Shown here: positions 6,151 through 15,299 of the stretch, in pieces
Layout: each line of letters begins with the position of its first letter
Position numbering within the stretch: the stretch's first letter is position 1
DNA from: Allobosea sp.
Lineage (GTDB): Bacteria > Pseudomonadota > Alphaproteobacteria > Rhizobiales > Beijerinckiaceae
Length of the DNA stretch: 16,788 bases
Assembly (NCBI GenBank): GCA_021732895.1
Contig: JAKFWE010000469.1
Span: 1 to 16,788 of the forward strand
Reading direction: 5' to 3'
Program-made: the position numbers and the translations under genes
The notes under the pieces: model-generated
The model's input: the letters and a program-made list of their open reading frames with translations, nothing else
The model's database searches: none
What the model was told of the DNA's origin: nothing

Positions 6151-8885
6151 GGTCTTGCCTCCATTCGCGCGGCGCGACGCGGGGCCGGGCGCGCCGCCTC
6201 TTCCGGCTCGTCGTCCTGCTCGTCCCCGACATCGACGGACAGCCGTCCGGCCGGTCCCTCGAAGGTGAGCCTGCGGCCGATGCCCTCGGCCAGGCCGGCA
6301 TCGCTCAGAAGCAGGACGAGCGTCATCGTCCTGCAATGCTCCCTGAGCCGGGCGACGACTTCGCCGGCCCGAGCGGTGGTGTCGAGCAGGGCGCTCGGGT
6401 CCAGCACGGCGATCTGGGGCGACTTGATAAGGGCCTGGGCCAGCGGGACGGCCAGTTTCAGCCGGGCCGGCAGATGGCGGCCCCTGATGCCGCAATCGGT
6501 CTCGAGCCCGAGCCGGTAGAGCGCATCCTCGATGCCGGCCCGGGCGAGCGCGGCGCGCAGAATCTCCGCCGCCTTGCGGCCGGCGTCGGCGACGCCGAAG
6601 CCGACGCGGCCGAACAGCAGGTTGTCGCGCACGCTGGCGCCGATGATCACGCGGTCGGGATCGTAGAGCTCGACATCGTCGGCGGTGTCGGCCGGCAGAT
6701 ACATCCGGAAGCTCGCGCGGGCCCGCAGGATGCGCCGGCGCAGCGCGTCGTCGAGCAGGTTCAGCCGGTGCTTGGGTTCGATGTAGCCCAGAGCGAGCGC
6801 CACCAGCGCCTGTTCGGTCTCGGGATTGAGCGCGGAGCGCATGTCATGCTTGTCGAGGGTCGCCGCGAGCTCGGCCAACGCCTCCAGGTTGAAGGACGTG
6901 CCGAACGAGTAACGCGCGAACAGGGCGTGCCCCTGCGGCAACCCCTCGAAAATCTCGACCAGAGTCGCCACGATGCGCGACCCCATGGCGACGAGCGGCT
7001 CGACCAGCGCCTCGGCATGCAGGATCGCGCCGGCGAACGGCTCCGCCAGCAGCGCCTCGTCGCCGAAGCGCTGGCTCTTGCGGGCGCCGAAGATCAGGTT
7101 CTCGGCGATCGTGGCGTTCTTGTTGTAGCTCTCGGGATCGAAGGGCTGGACCAGGCCCTCGAGCCCGCTTTCGGCGAGTTCGGCGGCGACGGCGCGGCGC
7201 GCCTCGATGACGCGGTCCATGACCCGGCCGTCGAGAGGGGCCGCCAGCTTGCCGTCGAGACCGAGCTCGTAGACGTCCTCCGCGCAGCCGAGCACGTCGA
7301 GCACGGTTCGGATCTGGCGCTCCAGCGCGGCGGCGTCGGCCAGGCCGGCGCCCTCGTAGTCGGTCCAGTCGGCGGCGAACAGAAGCGGCGTGTTGCCGGA
7401 GCGGATCGCCTCGATGAAGCGGCGGTGGTCTTCCTGCTAGAGCTTGCCGTCGGGCCTGGCGCTCGGCCTGCGGCGGCGCAACGGCAGCAGGATGTTGTCG
7501 CGCAGCGTCCCGGCGATGATCTCGCCGTCATAGCCGGCATGGCCGATCAGGTGGCTCGCGCGCTCGACGCTCAGCTTCGCGAGGTTGAGCCGGTCGATCA
7601 GCACCCGACCGGAATAGGACAGGCTCTGCCGTCCGAGGATGCGGCCGAGGGCGTCGCGCGCTCCGCCATTGGGGCCGATCGCCGCCAGCACGCCCGGGCG
7701 GGGGATCGTCAGGCTGAGCGGGGCCAGCACGGGCTGGCCGCGGTTGTCGAGCAGCTGGACATGGTCGAGCCTGATCTCGCCCTCGTCGGGCAGCCGCACG
7801 ACCGGGTCCACCTCGTCCAGCACGACAGTCTCGTCGGCGTTGAACTGCTGGATCACCTGCTCGTATTTGATGGTGACGTCGTTGCGCTGCTGGTCCCAGT
7901 CGATCAGCTCCTTGATCGGCGGCGGCAGGTCGCGATAGGCGGCGATCACGGCGACGAGCTGGCCGATGTCGAGCCGGCCCTGAAGCGCGAAGAACCCGCC
8001 GATGGCGTAGAAGAAGAAGGGCGTGATCTGCGCCAGCAGGTTGTTCAGGAACTTGACGGCGAATTTGCGCTTGTAGAGCGCGTAGCGGATATCGAACAAC
8101 GTGCCGAGACGGCCGGCGATGTCCGACTGCACATAGCTCGTCGCGCCATGGCCCTGGATCGTCGGGCCGGCGTCGACGATTTCGCCGATGCGCCCGGCGA
8201 GCTTGCGCGACTCGATCTGGCGTTCGCGCCCCAGCCTGAGCTGCTCGCGGCGCAGGATCGGGATGACCACGGCCTGGACCAGCACGATCATGAGCGCGAT
8301 GGCGCCCAGCCAGATGCTCTGCGCCATGATGAAGACGAGCGCGGTCAGCGCCTGGCTGAGCAGGAAGACCGGCTGGATGAAGGCGTCGCCGACGAAGCCG
8401 CCGATCGGCTCGACCTCGTCCTTGATCATGCTCGAGACCTCGGCGGGCTTCACGGCCCTGATGTCCTCGGGCCGGAAGCGCAGCAACTGGCTGAACAGGT
8501 CATAGCGCATGCGCCGCAGCATGCGCTCGCCGAGAACGCCCTTCCGGAGGTTGATGACGTATTTGAATCCGCCGTTGATCAGCACGAGCAGCAGGAAATA
8601 GCAGCTCAGGCCGATCAGCAGCCCGAACTGGTTCACCTGGAAGCCGTCGAAGACCTTGTAGCTGCCGCCGCCCAGGAAACCCGGCAGCGACAGCGTGAAG
8701 TCGAGGAGGGTGGCGCTGGTCTTGCCGTCCTTGAAGGCGCCGCCCTGGATGGCGTCGTTGACGATGCGCTTGGGCACGTCGAACGACGCCCAGTAGAACG
8801 GGATCGAGGCGAGGATGATCAGCAGAACGACGATCTGCTCTCCGCGGCTCTTCTGCCAGACATATCGGAAGAGGTTGCTCTCCAA
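6147..8885 (-). pseudogene. ABC exporter-like protein with degenerate ATPase region, interrupted by TAG
   Basis: The frame runs 912 residues, broken by TAG at codon 483 (7437-7439). Residues about 15-330 form a type I ABC exporter membrane domain with about six helices. Residues about 371-470 start like a nucleotide-binding domain, but the Walker A position reads GPNGGARD (404-411), with Arg for the invariant Lys. Near the C-terminus the signature position reads LPARL (805-809) instead of LSGGQ, and the Walker B/D-loop reads AVLDPSALLD (826-835), with Pro for the catalytic Glu. Three segments resemble the post-Q-loop motif: IIAGTLRDNILL (~457-468), NATIAENLIFG (~590-600) and IGASVRDNLLFG (~748-759), hinting at duplicated ATPase pieces. 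The start is TTG at 8885, supported by AGGA seven bases upstream. It is the first gene of the minus-strand run. ATP-driven transport looks unlikely. The stop may be decay or a sequence error. Confidence 0.8.
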
Positions 8886-8930
8886 CGGGTGTTCCTGTCC
8901 GGCGGGCGCGCTCCGCGCGACTGTCTGTCA

Positions 8931-8961
8931 CTTATGTGTGCCAGCTTCGTCGCGGGCGCAA
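8931..8961 (-). promoter_or_regulatory. Weak candidate promoter for the ABC/cNMP/cyclase genes
   Basis: Read on the minus strand, TTGCGC (8956-8961) and CATAAG (8931-8936) are separated by 19 bases, about 45 bases before the TTG start at 8885. The match to the housekeeping consensus is partial and the spacing long, so this is only the best local candidate. Confidence 0.22.
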
Positions 8962-8978
8962 TGAGCAGTTCGAATCCG

Positions 8979-9010
8979 GCCGCTCCTGCGATCACGATCT
9001 CAGGAGCGGC
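8979..9010. promoter_or_regulatory. 10-bp inverted repeat in the divergent intergenic region
   Basis: GCCGCTCCTG (8979-8988) and CAGGAGCGGC (9001-9010) are perfect inverted copies around a 12-base centre. With a two-base bulge the stem extends by three more pairs (CCG at 8976, CGG at 9013). It lies between the two divergent operons, about 94 bases from the minus-strand start and about 128 bases upstream of the plus-strand -35. It could be an operator for a shared regulator or a structured leader. There is no T-run after it. The rest of 8886-9213 shows no supportable gene. Confidence 0.45.
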
Positions 9011-9137
9011 GCCGGGGCGCCCCCCGTTCTTGCATCGGCCGCGCCGGACGGCGTCACGGCCGTTGCGCGGCTGTCATCGGAGCGGGGCAAGTGCGGTTGA
9101 AACTAGCAAGTTTGCGCGACGCCAGAATCAAAAAGCA

Positions 9138-9166
9138 TTGGCAACGCCTGACTTTCGACGTCTAGT
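9138..9166 (+). promoter_or_regulatory. Predicted sigma-70-type promoter of the importer operon
   Basis: TTGGCA (9138-9143; five of six consensus bases) and TCTAGT (9161-9166; four of six) are spaced by exactly 17 bases in the most AT-rich part of the intergenic region. The start codon at 9214 would follow a leader of about 40 bases. It is the best promoter match I see in the window, predicted by eye only. Confidence 0.5.
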
Positions 9167-9213
9167 GCCCGGCGACGCGGCGACCAACGGGAGCGGACCG
9201 CGACGGCGGCGAG

Positions 9214-11085
9214 ATGGACATTCTGCGGATCAGCGACTTGCGAATCGGCTTCACCGTTCACGGGCTTGCCCGCGATGTCGTGAAGGGCGTGTCGCTGCGC
9301 GTGCCGGCGGGGAAGACGGTCGCGCTGGTCGGAGAATCCGGTTCGGGGAAGTCCGTGATCTCGCAGGCGATCATGGGCCTGCTGCCCCGCAATGGCGGCG
9401 TCACCGGCGGCGAGATCCTGTTCCGCGATCCGCAAACGCCCGGCCAGTCGATCGACATCGCCGGCCTGAAGGCGGAAGGCAAGGAGATCAGGGCCCTGCG
9501 CGGCGGCCGCATCGGCATGATCTTCCAGGAGCCGATGTCGTCGCTCTCGCCGGTGCACACCATCGGCAACCAGATCGAGGAAGCGCTGCAACTGCATCGG
9601 CCGACGGGCAAGGCGCAGGCGCGCGAGCTGATCGAGGCCATGCTCGCCCGCGTCGGCTTCAAGGATCCGAGGCGGGCTTACGGATTTTATTCCTTCGAGC
9701 TTTCGGGCGGCCTGCGCCAGCGCGCCATGCTCGCCATGGCGCTGATCTGCCAGCCGGCGCTGCTGATCGCCGACGAGCCGACGACGGCGCTCGACGTCAC
9801 GATCCAGGCCCAGGTGCTCGACCTGATGAGCGATCTCCAGGCCGAGATGGGCATGGCGATCCTGCTGATCACCCATGATCTCGGCGTCGTCGCCAACATG
9901 GCCGACGAGGTCGTGGTGATCTACCACGGCGAGATCATGGAGAGCGGGCCGGTCGAGGACATCTTCCGCCGTCCGCGCCACCCCTATCTGAAGGCTCTGC
10001 TCAAGGCCTCGCCGCATTTCGACATGGCGGAGGGCGAGCGGCTGGTGGCGCTGCGCGAGGCGCGCCCGCGCGAGCCCGTCGCGCCGCGGCCGGCGCCCGC
10101 CGCCGACGCCGCGCCGCTGCTCTCGGTGCGCGACCTGCGCAAGACCTACACCACCGGTTCGCGGAGCTTCTTCGGCAAGGGCACGCTGTCGACGGTGGTC
10201 GCCGTCGACGGCGTGTCGTTCGACATCAGGCGCGGCGAATGCCTCGGGCTGGTCGGCGAGAGCGGCTGCGGCAAGACCACGGTCTCCAAGATCATCATGC
10301 GCGCGGTGAAGCCCGACGCGGGAGAGATCGTCTTCGACGACGGCGCCGGCCCGGTCGACATGCTGGCGATGGACGCCGAGACGCTGCGCCGCTTCCGGCC
10401 CAGGGTGCAGATGATCTTCCAGGATCCGGTGTCCTCGCTCTCGCCGCGCATGACGGTGATGAACATCCTGCGCGAGCCGCTGGTGATCCACGAACGGGGC
10501 GAGGGCGACGACAAGATCGCGAGGGTCCGCGCCCTGATGGACGATGTCGGGCTCGACGCCCGCTTCCTCAACCGCTACCCGCATTCCTTCTCCGGCGGCC
10601 AGCGCCAGCGCATCGGCATCGCCCGCGCGCTCGCGCTCGATCCAGACCTGATCATCTGCGACGAGCCGGTCTCGGCGCTCGACGTCTCGGTCCAGGCGCA
10701 GATCCTCAACCTGCTCAAGGATCTGCAGGCCGAGCGCGGGCTGACCTTCCTGTTCATCTCCCACAATCTGGCGGTGGTGAACTACATGGCGGACCGCATC
10801 GCCGTGATGGCCAATGGCCGCATCGTCGAGATCGCGCCGCGGCACGCGCTGTTCTCGAAGCCTTCGCATCCCTACACGCGCGCGCTGCTGAAGTCGGTTC
10901 CCTATGCCGATCTCGACCGGAAGCTCGACTTCAAGCTGGTGGCGCCCGGCGGCGCATCCGACGACAGCCACTGGGCGCCGGCGTTCAGGCGTCAGCCGGA
11001 CGGCGCGGCGCTGGCGCATCTGCCGCTGGGGGAAGGCCATTTCGTGCTGGCCCGTCCCGGCGCCGACATCAAGGAGCTGGCCTGA
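9214..11085 (+). CDS. Dual-ATPase subunit of an oligopeptide-type ABC importer
   Basis: This 623-residue cytoplasmic protein fuses two ATPase domains of the OppD/OppF (DppD/DppF) type, like GsiA and YejF, and powers uptake through the two permeases downstream. The first domain has Walker A GESGSGKS (about 40-47), Q-loop IFQEP, signature LSGGLRQR (163-170) and Walker B LLIADEP (183-189). The second has GESGCGKT (348-355), [13 protein letters not shown] (459-466) and LIICDEP (479-485). Both carry the family's C-terminal HPYLKALL and HPYTRALL motifs. All catalytic elements are intact. The first domain belongs on the OppD side and the second on the OppF side. The ATG at 9214 is the first start after an in-frame TAG at 9163; its ribosome site is poor (GGCGGCGAG directly abutting). 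The stop overlaps the binding-protein start as TGATG. Confidence 0.95.
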   Translation: MDILRISDLRIGFTVHGLARDVVKGVSLRVPAGKTVALVGESGSGKSVISQAIMGLLPRNGGVTGGEILFRDPQTPGQSIDIAGLKAEGKEIRALRGGRIGMIFQEPMSSLSPVHTIGNQIEEALQLHRPTGKAQARELIEAMLARVGFKDPRRAYGFYSFELSGGLRQRAMLAMALICQPALLIADEPTTALDVTIQAQVLDLMSDLQAEMGMAILLITHDLGVVANMADEVVVIYHGEIMESGPVEDIFRRPRHPYLKALLKASPHFDMAEGERLVALREARPREPVAPRPAPAADAAPLLSVRDLRKTYTTGSRSFFGKGTLSTVVAVDGVSFDIRRGECLGLVGESGCGKTTVSKIIMRAVKPDAGEIVFDDGAGPVDMLAMDAETLRRFRPRVQMIFQDPVSSLSPRMTVMNILREPLVIHERGEGDDKIARVRALMDDVGLDARFLNRYPHSFSGGQRQRIGIARALALDPDLIICDEPVSALDVSVQAQILNLLKDLQAERGLTFLFISHNLAVVNYMADRIAVMANGRIVEIAPRHALFSKPSHPYTRALLKSVPYADLDRKLDFKLVAPGGASDDSHWAPAFRRQPDGAALAHLPLGEGHFVLARPGADIKELA

Positions 11086-13103
11086 TGACGCAGGACCGCC
11101 GCGATCGACGGGGCCACTCGCCCACCCGGCGTTCGGCGCTGGCGCTGGGGTCCGCGGCGCTGGTGGCCTCCAGCCTGCCGCGGCCGGCGGCGTCCCAGAC
11201 CGCGACGCCCGAGCCGGCGACGGTCGCGCCCGCCTCCATCCGGCCCGCGGCGCCCGCGACCATCATCGACAGTCCCTTCTTCGCCGAGAAGGTGAGCGCC
11301 GGGACCCTGCCGCCGGTGGCGCAGCGCATTCCGTCGCTGCCCCGGATCGTGAAGGTCGAGGGGCCGGAGCGCGAGCCCGGCCGCCATGGCGGCACGATGC
11401 GCATGCTGATGGGCGACCAGCGCGACATCCGGATGATGACGCTCTACGGCTACACCCGTCTCGTCGGCTACGACAAGAATCTCGAGATCACGCCCGACCT
11501 GCTGGCCGGTTTCGAGGTCCAGGAGGGGCGCATCTTCACGCTCGACCTGCGCCCCGGCCATCGCTGGTCGGACGGCGCGCCCCTGACGCCGGAGGATTTC
11601 CGCTACTGGTGGGAGGACATGGCCAACAACAAGCGGCTCTCGCCCGGCGGCCCGCCGCAATCGCTGCTACCGGGCGGCGAGAAGCCGGTGTTCGAGATCC
11701 TGAGCCCGACCAGGGTGCGCTACAGCTGGAGCCGGCCCAACCCGGTCTTCCTGCCGTCGCTGGCCGCGGCCCAGCCGACCTATATCTGCATGCCGGCGCA
11801 TTACCTGAAGCAGTTCCACGAGCGCTATGCCGACAAGCAGGCGCTGGCGGCGCGGATCAAGGCGGTCCGGGTGCGGGACTGGGGCGCGCTCCACGACCGC
11901 CTGTCGCGCACCTATCGGCCCGAGAACCCCGACCTGCCGACGCTCGACCCGTGGCGCAACCTGACGCGGGTTCCGGCCGAACAGTTCACCTTCGAGCGCA
12001 ACCCCTATTATCACCGCATCGACCAGAACGGCCGCCAGCTGCCCTATGTCGACGAGGTGACGCTGACGATCGGGACCAACCAGCTCGTGCCCGCCAAGAC
12101 CGCGGCCGGCGAGGCCGATCTGCAGGCGCGCTATATCCGCTTCGACAACTACACCTTCCTCAAGGACGCCTCGAAACGGATGAACTTCGAGGTCAAGCTG
12201 TGGAAGCGGGCCGAAGGTTCGTATTTCGCGCTGATGCCGAACCTCAACGCGATCGACCCGGTCTGGCGCGATCTGAACCGGGACGTGCGCTATCGCCGCG
12301 CGCTGTCGGCCGCGATCAACCGCAAGGACGTCAACAAGGTCATCTTCTTCGGCCTCGCCAAGGAGAGCGGCAACACGGCCTTGCCGGAGAGCCCGCTCCA
12401 CGACCCGGAGCTCGCCCGGATGTGGATGAAGGAGGATCAGGGCCTGGCCAATCGCCTGCTCGACGAGATCGGCCTCACCAGGCGCGACTCGGAGGGCGTG
12501 CGCCTGCTGCCGGACGGCAGGCGGCTCGAATTCACCATCGAGACGGCCGGCGAGAGCACCGAGGAGACCGACATCCTCGATCTGATCAAGCAGGATTTCT
12601 ATGCGATCGGCATCAAGATCTATCCGCGCTCGACGCAACGCGACGTCTTCCGCCGCCGCATCCTCGCCGGCCAGACGGTGATGTCGGTCTGGACCGGGAT
12701 GGACAACGCCCTGGTCGCGGCGGAGATGGAGCCGGACGCGCTGGCCCCGACCTCCTCGGCGCAGTTCAACTGGCCGCGCTGGGGCCAGTATTTCGAGACC
12801 GGCGGCCGCGAGGGCGAGGCGCCGGACATGCCCGGGCCGAACCGGCTGATGGAGCTCTACAAGGCCTGGCGCGTCAGCTCGACCCATGCGGAGCGCAAGG
12901 CGATCTGGCAGGAGATGCTCGCGATCAACGCCGAACAGCTCTTCACCATCGGCGTGATCAACAGCACGCTGCAGCCGGTCGTGGTTTCGCGCGATTTGCG
13001 CAACGTTCCCGACAAGGGGCTCTACAGCTTCGAACCGGGCGCGTTCTTCGGGCGCTACATGCCCGACACGTTCTGGTTCGATCGTCCCAAGACCAAGGGC
13101 TGA
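11085..13103 (+). CDS. Tat-exported solute-binding protein of the importer (SBP family 5)
   Basis: This 672-residue periplasmic extracytoplasmic binding protein captures the importer's ligand. The N-terminus has a twin-arginine motif, PTRRSALALG (RR at 15-16), a hydrophobic core to about residue 30 and probable cleavage near 37-38, then an Ala/Pro-rich linker. A stretch IDSPFFAEKVSAGTLPPVAQ, followed by a Pro-rich segment and GRHGGTMRML, marks a subgroup of long family 5 proteins. FTLDLRPGHRWSDGAPLTPE (about 147-166) is the hallmark of the whole family. It is longer than typical DppA/OppA (about 530). Some relatives of this long subgroup bind oligosaccharides rather than peptides, so the ligand is open. 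AAGGAG lies eight bases before the ATG, and the gene is translationally coupled to the ATPase. Confidence 0.9.
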   Translation: MTQDRRDRRGHSPTRRSALALGSAALVASSLPRPAASQTATPEPATVAPASIRPAAPATIIDSPFFAEKVSAGTLPPVAQRIPSLPRIVKVEGPEREPGRHGGTMRMLMGDQRDIRMMTLYGYTRLVGYDKNLEITPDLLAGFEVQEGRIFTLDLRPGHRWSDGAPLTPEDFRYWWEDMANNKRLSPGGPPQSLLPGGEKPVFEILSPTRVRYSWSRPNPVFLPSLAAAQPTYICMPAHYLKQFHERYADKQALAARIKAVRVRDWGALHDRLSRTYRPENPDLPTLDPWRNLTRVPAEQFTFERNPYYHRIDQNGRQLPYVDEVTLTIGTNQLVPAKTAAGEADLQARYIRFDNYTFLKDASKRMNFEVKLWKRAEGSYFALMPNLNAIDPVWRDLNRDVRYRRALSAAINRKDVNKVIFFGLAKESGNTALPESPLHDPELARMWMKEDQGLANRLLDEIGLTRRDSEGVRLLPDGRRLEFTIETAGESTEETDILDLIKQDFYAIGIKIYPRSTQRDVFRRRILAGQTVMSVWTGMDNALVAAEMEPDALAPTSSAQFNWPRWGQYFETGGREGEAPDMPGPNRLMELYKAWRVSSTHAERKAIWQEMLAINAEQLFTIGVINSTLQPVVVSRDLRNVPDKGLYSFEPGAFFGRYMPDTFWFDRPKTKG

Positions 13104-13106
13104 GCC

Positions 13107-14108
13107 GTGCTGCTGCAATACATCTTCAAGCGCATCCTGCTGATGATCCCGACGCTGCTGGTCACCAGCGCGCTGATCTTCACCGTGATCAATCTGCCCG
13201 AGGGCGACTATTTCGAGACGCTTTCGGCCGAAATGGCCGCCCAAGGCGAGAAAGCCGATCTCAGCCGCATCGAATTCCTGAAGAAGGAATACGGCTTCGA
13301 CAAGCCGCCGGTCGAGCGCTATTTCTGGTGGGTCGCCGGATTGCTGCGCGGCGACATGGGCTATTCTTTCGAATACCAGCTTCCGGTGCGCGACATTGTC
13401 GGAGATCGCCTGATTCTGACCATGGTCGTGGCGTTCTGTACGATCATCTTCACCTGGGTCGTGGCCTTTCCGATCGGCATCTACTCGGCCACCCATCAGT
13501 ATAGCTGGGGGGATTACGGCCTGACCTTCCTCGGTCTGCTCGGGCTCGCCATCCCGCATTTCCTGCTGGCGCTGGTGTTCCTCTACTTCGCCAACGTCTG
13601 GTTCGGCACCTCGATCGGCGGGCTCGTCGATCCGCAATACATCAACCAGCCGATGAGCTGGGCCAAGTTGAAGTCCATCCTCGAGCATCTCTGGATTCCG
13701 GTGATCATCATCGGCGCCGGCGGCACCGCCGGCATGATCCGGGCGGTGCGGGCCAATCTGCTCGACGAACTCCAGAAGCAGTACTACGTCACCGCCCGCG
13801 CCAAGGGGCTGCCGCCCGGCAAGGCGCTGCGGAAATATCCGTTCAGGATGTCGCTGAACTTCTTCATCTCGGATATCGGCGACATCCTGCCCTCGATCGT
13901 CTCGGGCGCGGAAATCGTCGCGATCGTGCTGTCGCTGCAGACGACCGGGCCGCTGCTGATCCGCGCCCTGCAGGCCCAGGACATGTATCTCGCCGGCTCG
14001 TTCCTGATGTTTCTCTCGTTCATGACCGTGATCGGCGTCCTGATCTCGGACATAGCGCTGGCCATGCTCGATCCGCGCATCCGCCTGCAGGGCGAGGCGA
14101 CGAAGTGA
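13107..14108 (+). CDS. Importer inner-membrane permease, DppB/OppB type
   Basis: This 333-residue inner-membrane permease forms half of the importer channel. The start MLLQYIFKRILLMIPTLLVT is the typical first helix of DppB-like permeases. ADLSRIEFLKKEYGFDKPPV and RYFWWVAGLLRGDMGYSF are the conserved periplasmic loop. The cytoplasmic EAA loop is YYVTARAKGLPPGKALRKYP (about 226-245), which docks on the ATPase. About six helices are evident. It starts with GTG at 13107, three bases after the binding-protein stop, with AAGG eight bases upstream. Its TGA overlaps the next GTG. DppB proteins are usually 310-340 residues, so it is complete. Confidence 0.93.
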   Translation: MLLQYIFKRILLMIPTLLVTSALIFTVINLPEGDYFETLSAEMAAQGEKADLSRIEFLKKEYGFDKPPVERYFWWVAGLLRGDMGYSFEYQLPVRDIVGDRLILTMVVAFCTIIFTWVVAFPIGIYSATHQYSWGDYGLTFLGLLGLAIPHFLLALVFLYFANVWFGTSIGGLVDPQYINQPMSWAKLKSILEHLWIPVIIIGAGGTAGMIRAVRANLLDELQKQYYVTARAKGLPPGKALRKYPFRMSLNFFISDIGDILPSIVSGAEIVAIVLSLQTTGPLLIRALQAQDMYLAGSFLMFLSFMTVIGVLISDIALAMLDPRIRLQGEATK

Positions 14109-15286
14109 GCGCCTCCCCAGCCCTGCCGGCCGACGGCGCCGCGCTGCCGCACACGGCCTCGACCGCGCCGTTCGAACCCGAAGCCGTCGAGGCGATGACG
14201 CCCGAGCAGGAGCGGGTCTATCTCGCCTCGCAGTGGCGGCTGATGTGGTGGAAATTCCGCAAGCACCGGCTCGCGGTGATTTCCGGCGTCGTCATCCTGA
14301 CGATCTACTTCATGGTCGCGATCTGCGAATTCCTCGCGCCGCTGCACTACACCACGCGCAACACCGATTTCATCCGCGCGCCGCGCCAGGAGGTGCATCT
14401 CTTCCACGAGGGCAGCTTCGTCGGGCCCTTCGTCTACCCTTACGTCCAGCGCCTCAACATGGAGACTCTGAAGCGAGAATACGACGTCGACCGGACGCGT
14501 CCGCAGCCGATCCGGTTCTTCTGCAGGGGCGAGGCCTACGAGTTCTGGGGGCTGATCCCGGGCGACCGGCATCTGTTCTGCGCGCCCGAGGGCGGCACCC
14601 TGTTCCTGCTCGGCACCGACAGGCTCGGTCGCGACATGCTGTCGCGCATCCTCTATGGCGGGCGCATCTCGCTCTCCATCGGCCTGCTCGGCGTCGCCGT
14701 GTCCTTCATGCTCGGCATCATCATCGGAGGCATCGCGGGCTATTACGGCGGCAAGGTCGATCTGTTCGTGCAGCGGCTGATCGAGATCGTGCAGTCGCTG
14801 CCGCATATTCCGCTCTGGCTGGCGCTGGCCGCGATCATGCCGCCTTCCTGGAGCCCGATCCTGGTTTATTTCGGCATCACCGTGATCCTCGGCCTGATGG
14901 ACTGGACCGGGCTCGCGCGCGCCGTCCGCTCGAAGCTTCTGTCGCTGCGCGAGGAGGACTACGTCGTCGCGGCGCAGCTGATGGGCGCGAGGCCCGCCCG
15001 CATCATCGGCCTGCATCTCGTGCCGGGCTTCATGAGCCATCTCATCGCCTCGGCGACGATCACCATCCCAAAGACCATTCTCGGCGAGACGGCGCTGAGC
15101 TTCCTCGGACTGGGCCTGCGTCCCCCGATCACGAGCTGGGGCGTCATGCTCAACGAGGCGCAGAACATCAACGTGGTGGCGCTCTATCCCTGGCTGCTCT
15201 TCCCGGTCGTGCCGGTGATCGTGATCATCCTCGCCTTCAATTTCTTCGGAGATGGCCTGCGCGACGCGGCCGACCCCTATCGCTGA
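14105..15286 (+). CDS. Importer inner-membrane permease, DppC/OppC type, with long periplasmic insertion
   Basis: This 393-residue partner permease is longer than the usual 280-300 for DppC. After an N-terminal cytoplasmic extension and first helix (about 54-78), nearly 90 residues precede the family motif LLGTDRLGRDMLSRILYG (168-185). The inserted segment includes FVYPYVQRL, a Cys at 140, FWGLIPGDRHLF and a Cys at 159, which might form a disulfide. The remaining helices follow, with the EAA loop DYVVAAQLMGARPARIIGLH at about 285-304 and the conserved ending FNFFGDGLRDAADPYR. GTG at 14105 overlaps the previous TGA (GTGA), with GAGG seven bases before it. The insertion, like the long binding protein, suggests a specialised ligand class. 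Confidence 0.92.
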   Translation: MSASPALPADGAALPHTASTAPFEPEAVEAMTPEQERVYLASQWRLMWWKFRKHRLAVISGVVILTIYFMVAICEFLAPLHYTTRNTDFIRAPRQEVHLFHEGSFVGPFVYPYVQRLNMETLKREYDVDRTRPQPIRFFCRGEAYEFWGLIPGDRHLFCAPEGGTLFLLGTDRLGRDMLSRILYGGRISLSIGLLGVAVSFMLGIIIGGIAGYYGGKVDLFVQRLIEIVQSLPHIPLWLALAAIMPPSWSPILVYFGITVILGLMDWTGLARAVRSKLLSLREEDYVVAAQLMGARPARIIGLHLVPGFMSHLIASATITIPKTILGETALSFLGLGLRPPITSWGVMLNEAQNINVVALYPWLLFPVVPVIVIILAFNFFGDGLRDAADPYR

Positions 15287-15299
15287 GGCCGGCTCGCGG

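Noticed and set aside
6147..8885. Two separate genes on either side of the TAG at 7437-7439
   Set aside because: Both sides share one frame, there is coding-like sequence directly after the stop, and the next ATG (7304) is 45 codons later with the domain already under way.
8940..8946. TGGCAC-like sequence on the minus strand suggesting a sigma-54 promoter
   Set aside because: The required GC element at -12 (TTGC type) is not present at the right spacing.
9009..9025. GGCGCC-rich hairpin as an intrinsic terminator
   Set aside because: The stem is made of self-complementary GC blocks and no T-run follows; it lies in a divergent region where no transcript is expected to end.
8961..9213. Possible small gene starting at ATG 8961 in the intergenic region
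   Set aside because: It has no ribosome site, its composition is unconvincing, and the frame simply runs on into the antisense-like frame of the ATPase gene across the predicted promoter.
3138..9878. Very long plus-strand open frames opposite the minus-strand genes (3138-5675, 6336-9878)
   Set aside because: They are antisense frames kept open by GC-rich codon use. Their translations are Arg/Gln/Asp-rich with no family resemblance, while the opposite strand gives clear domains.
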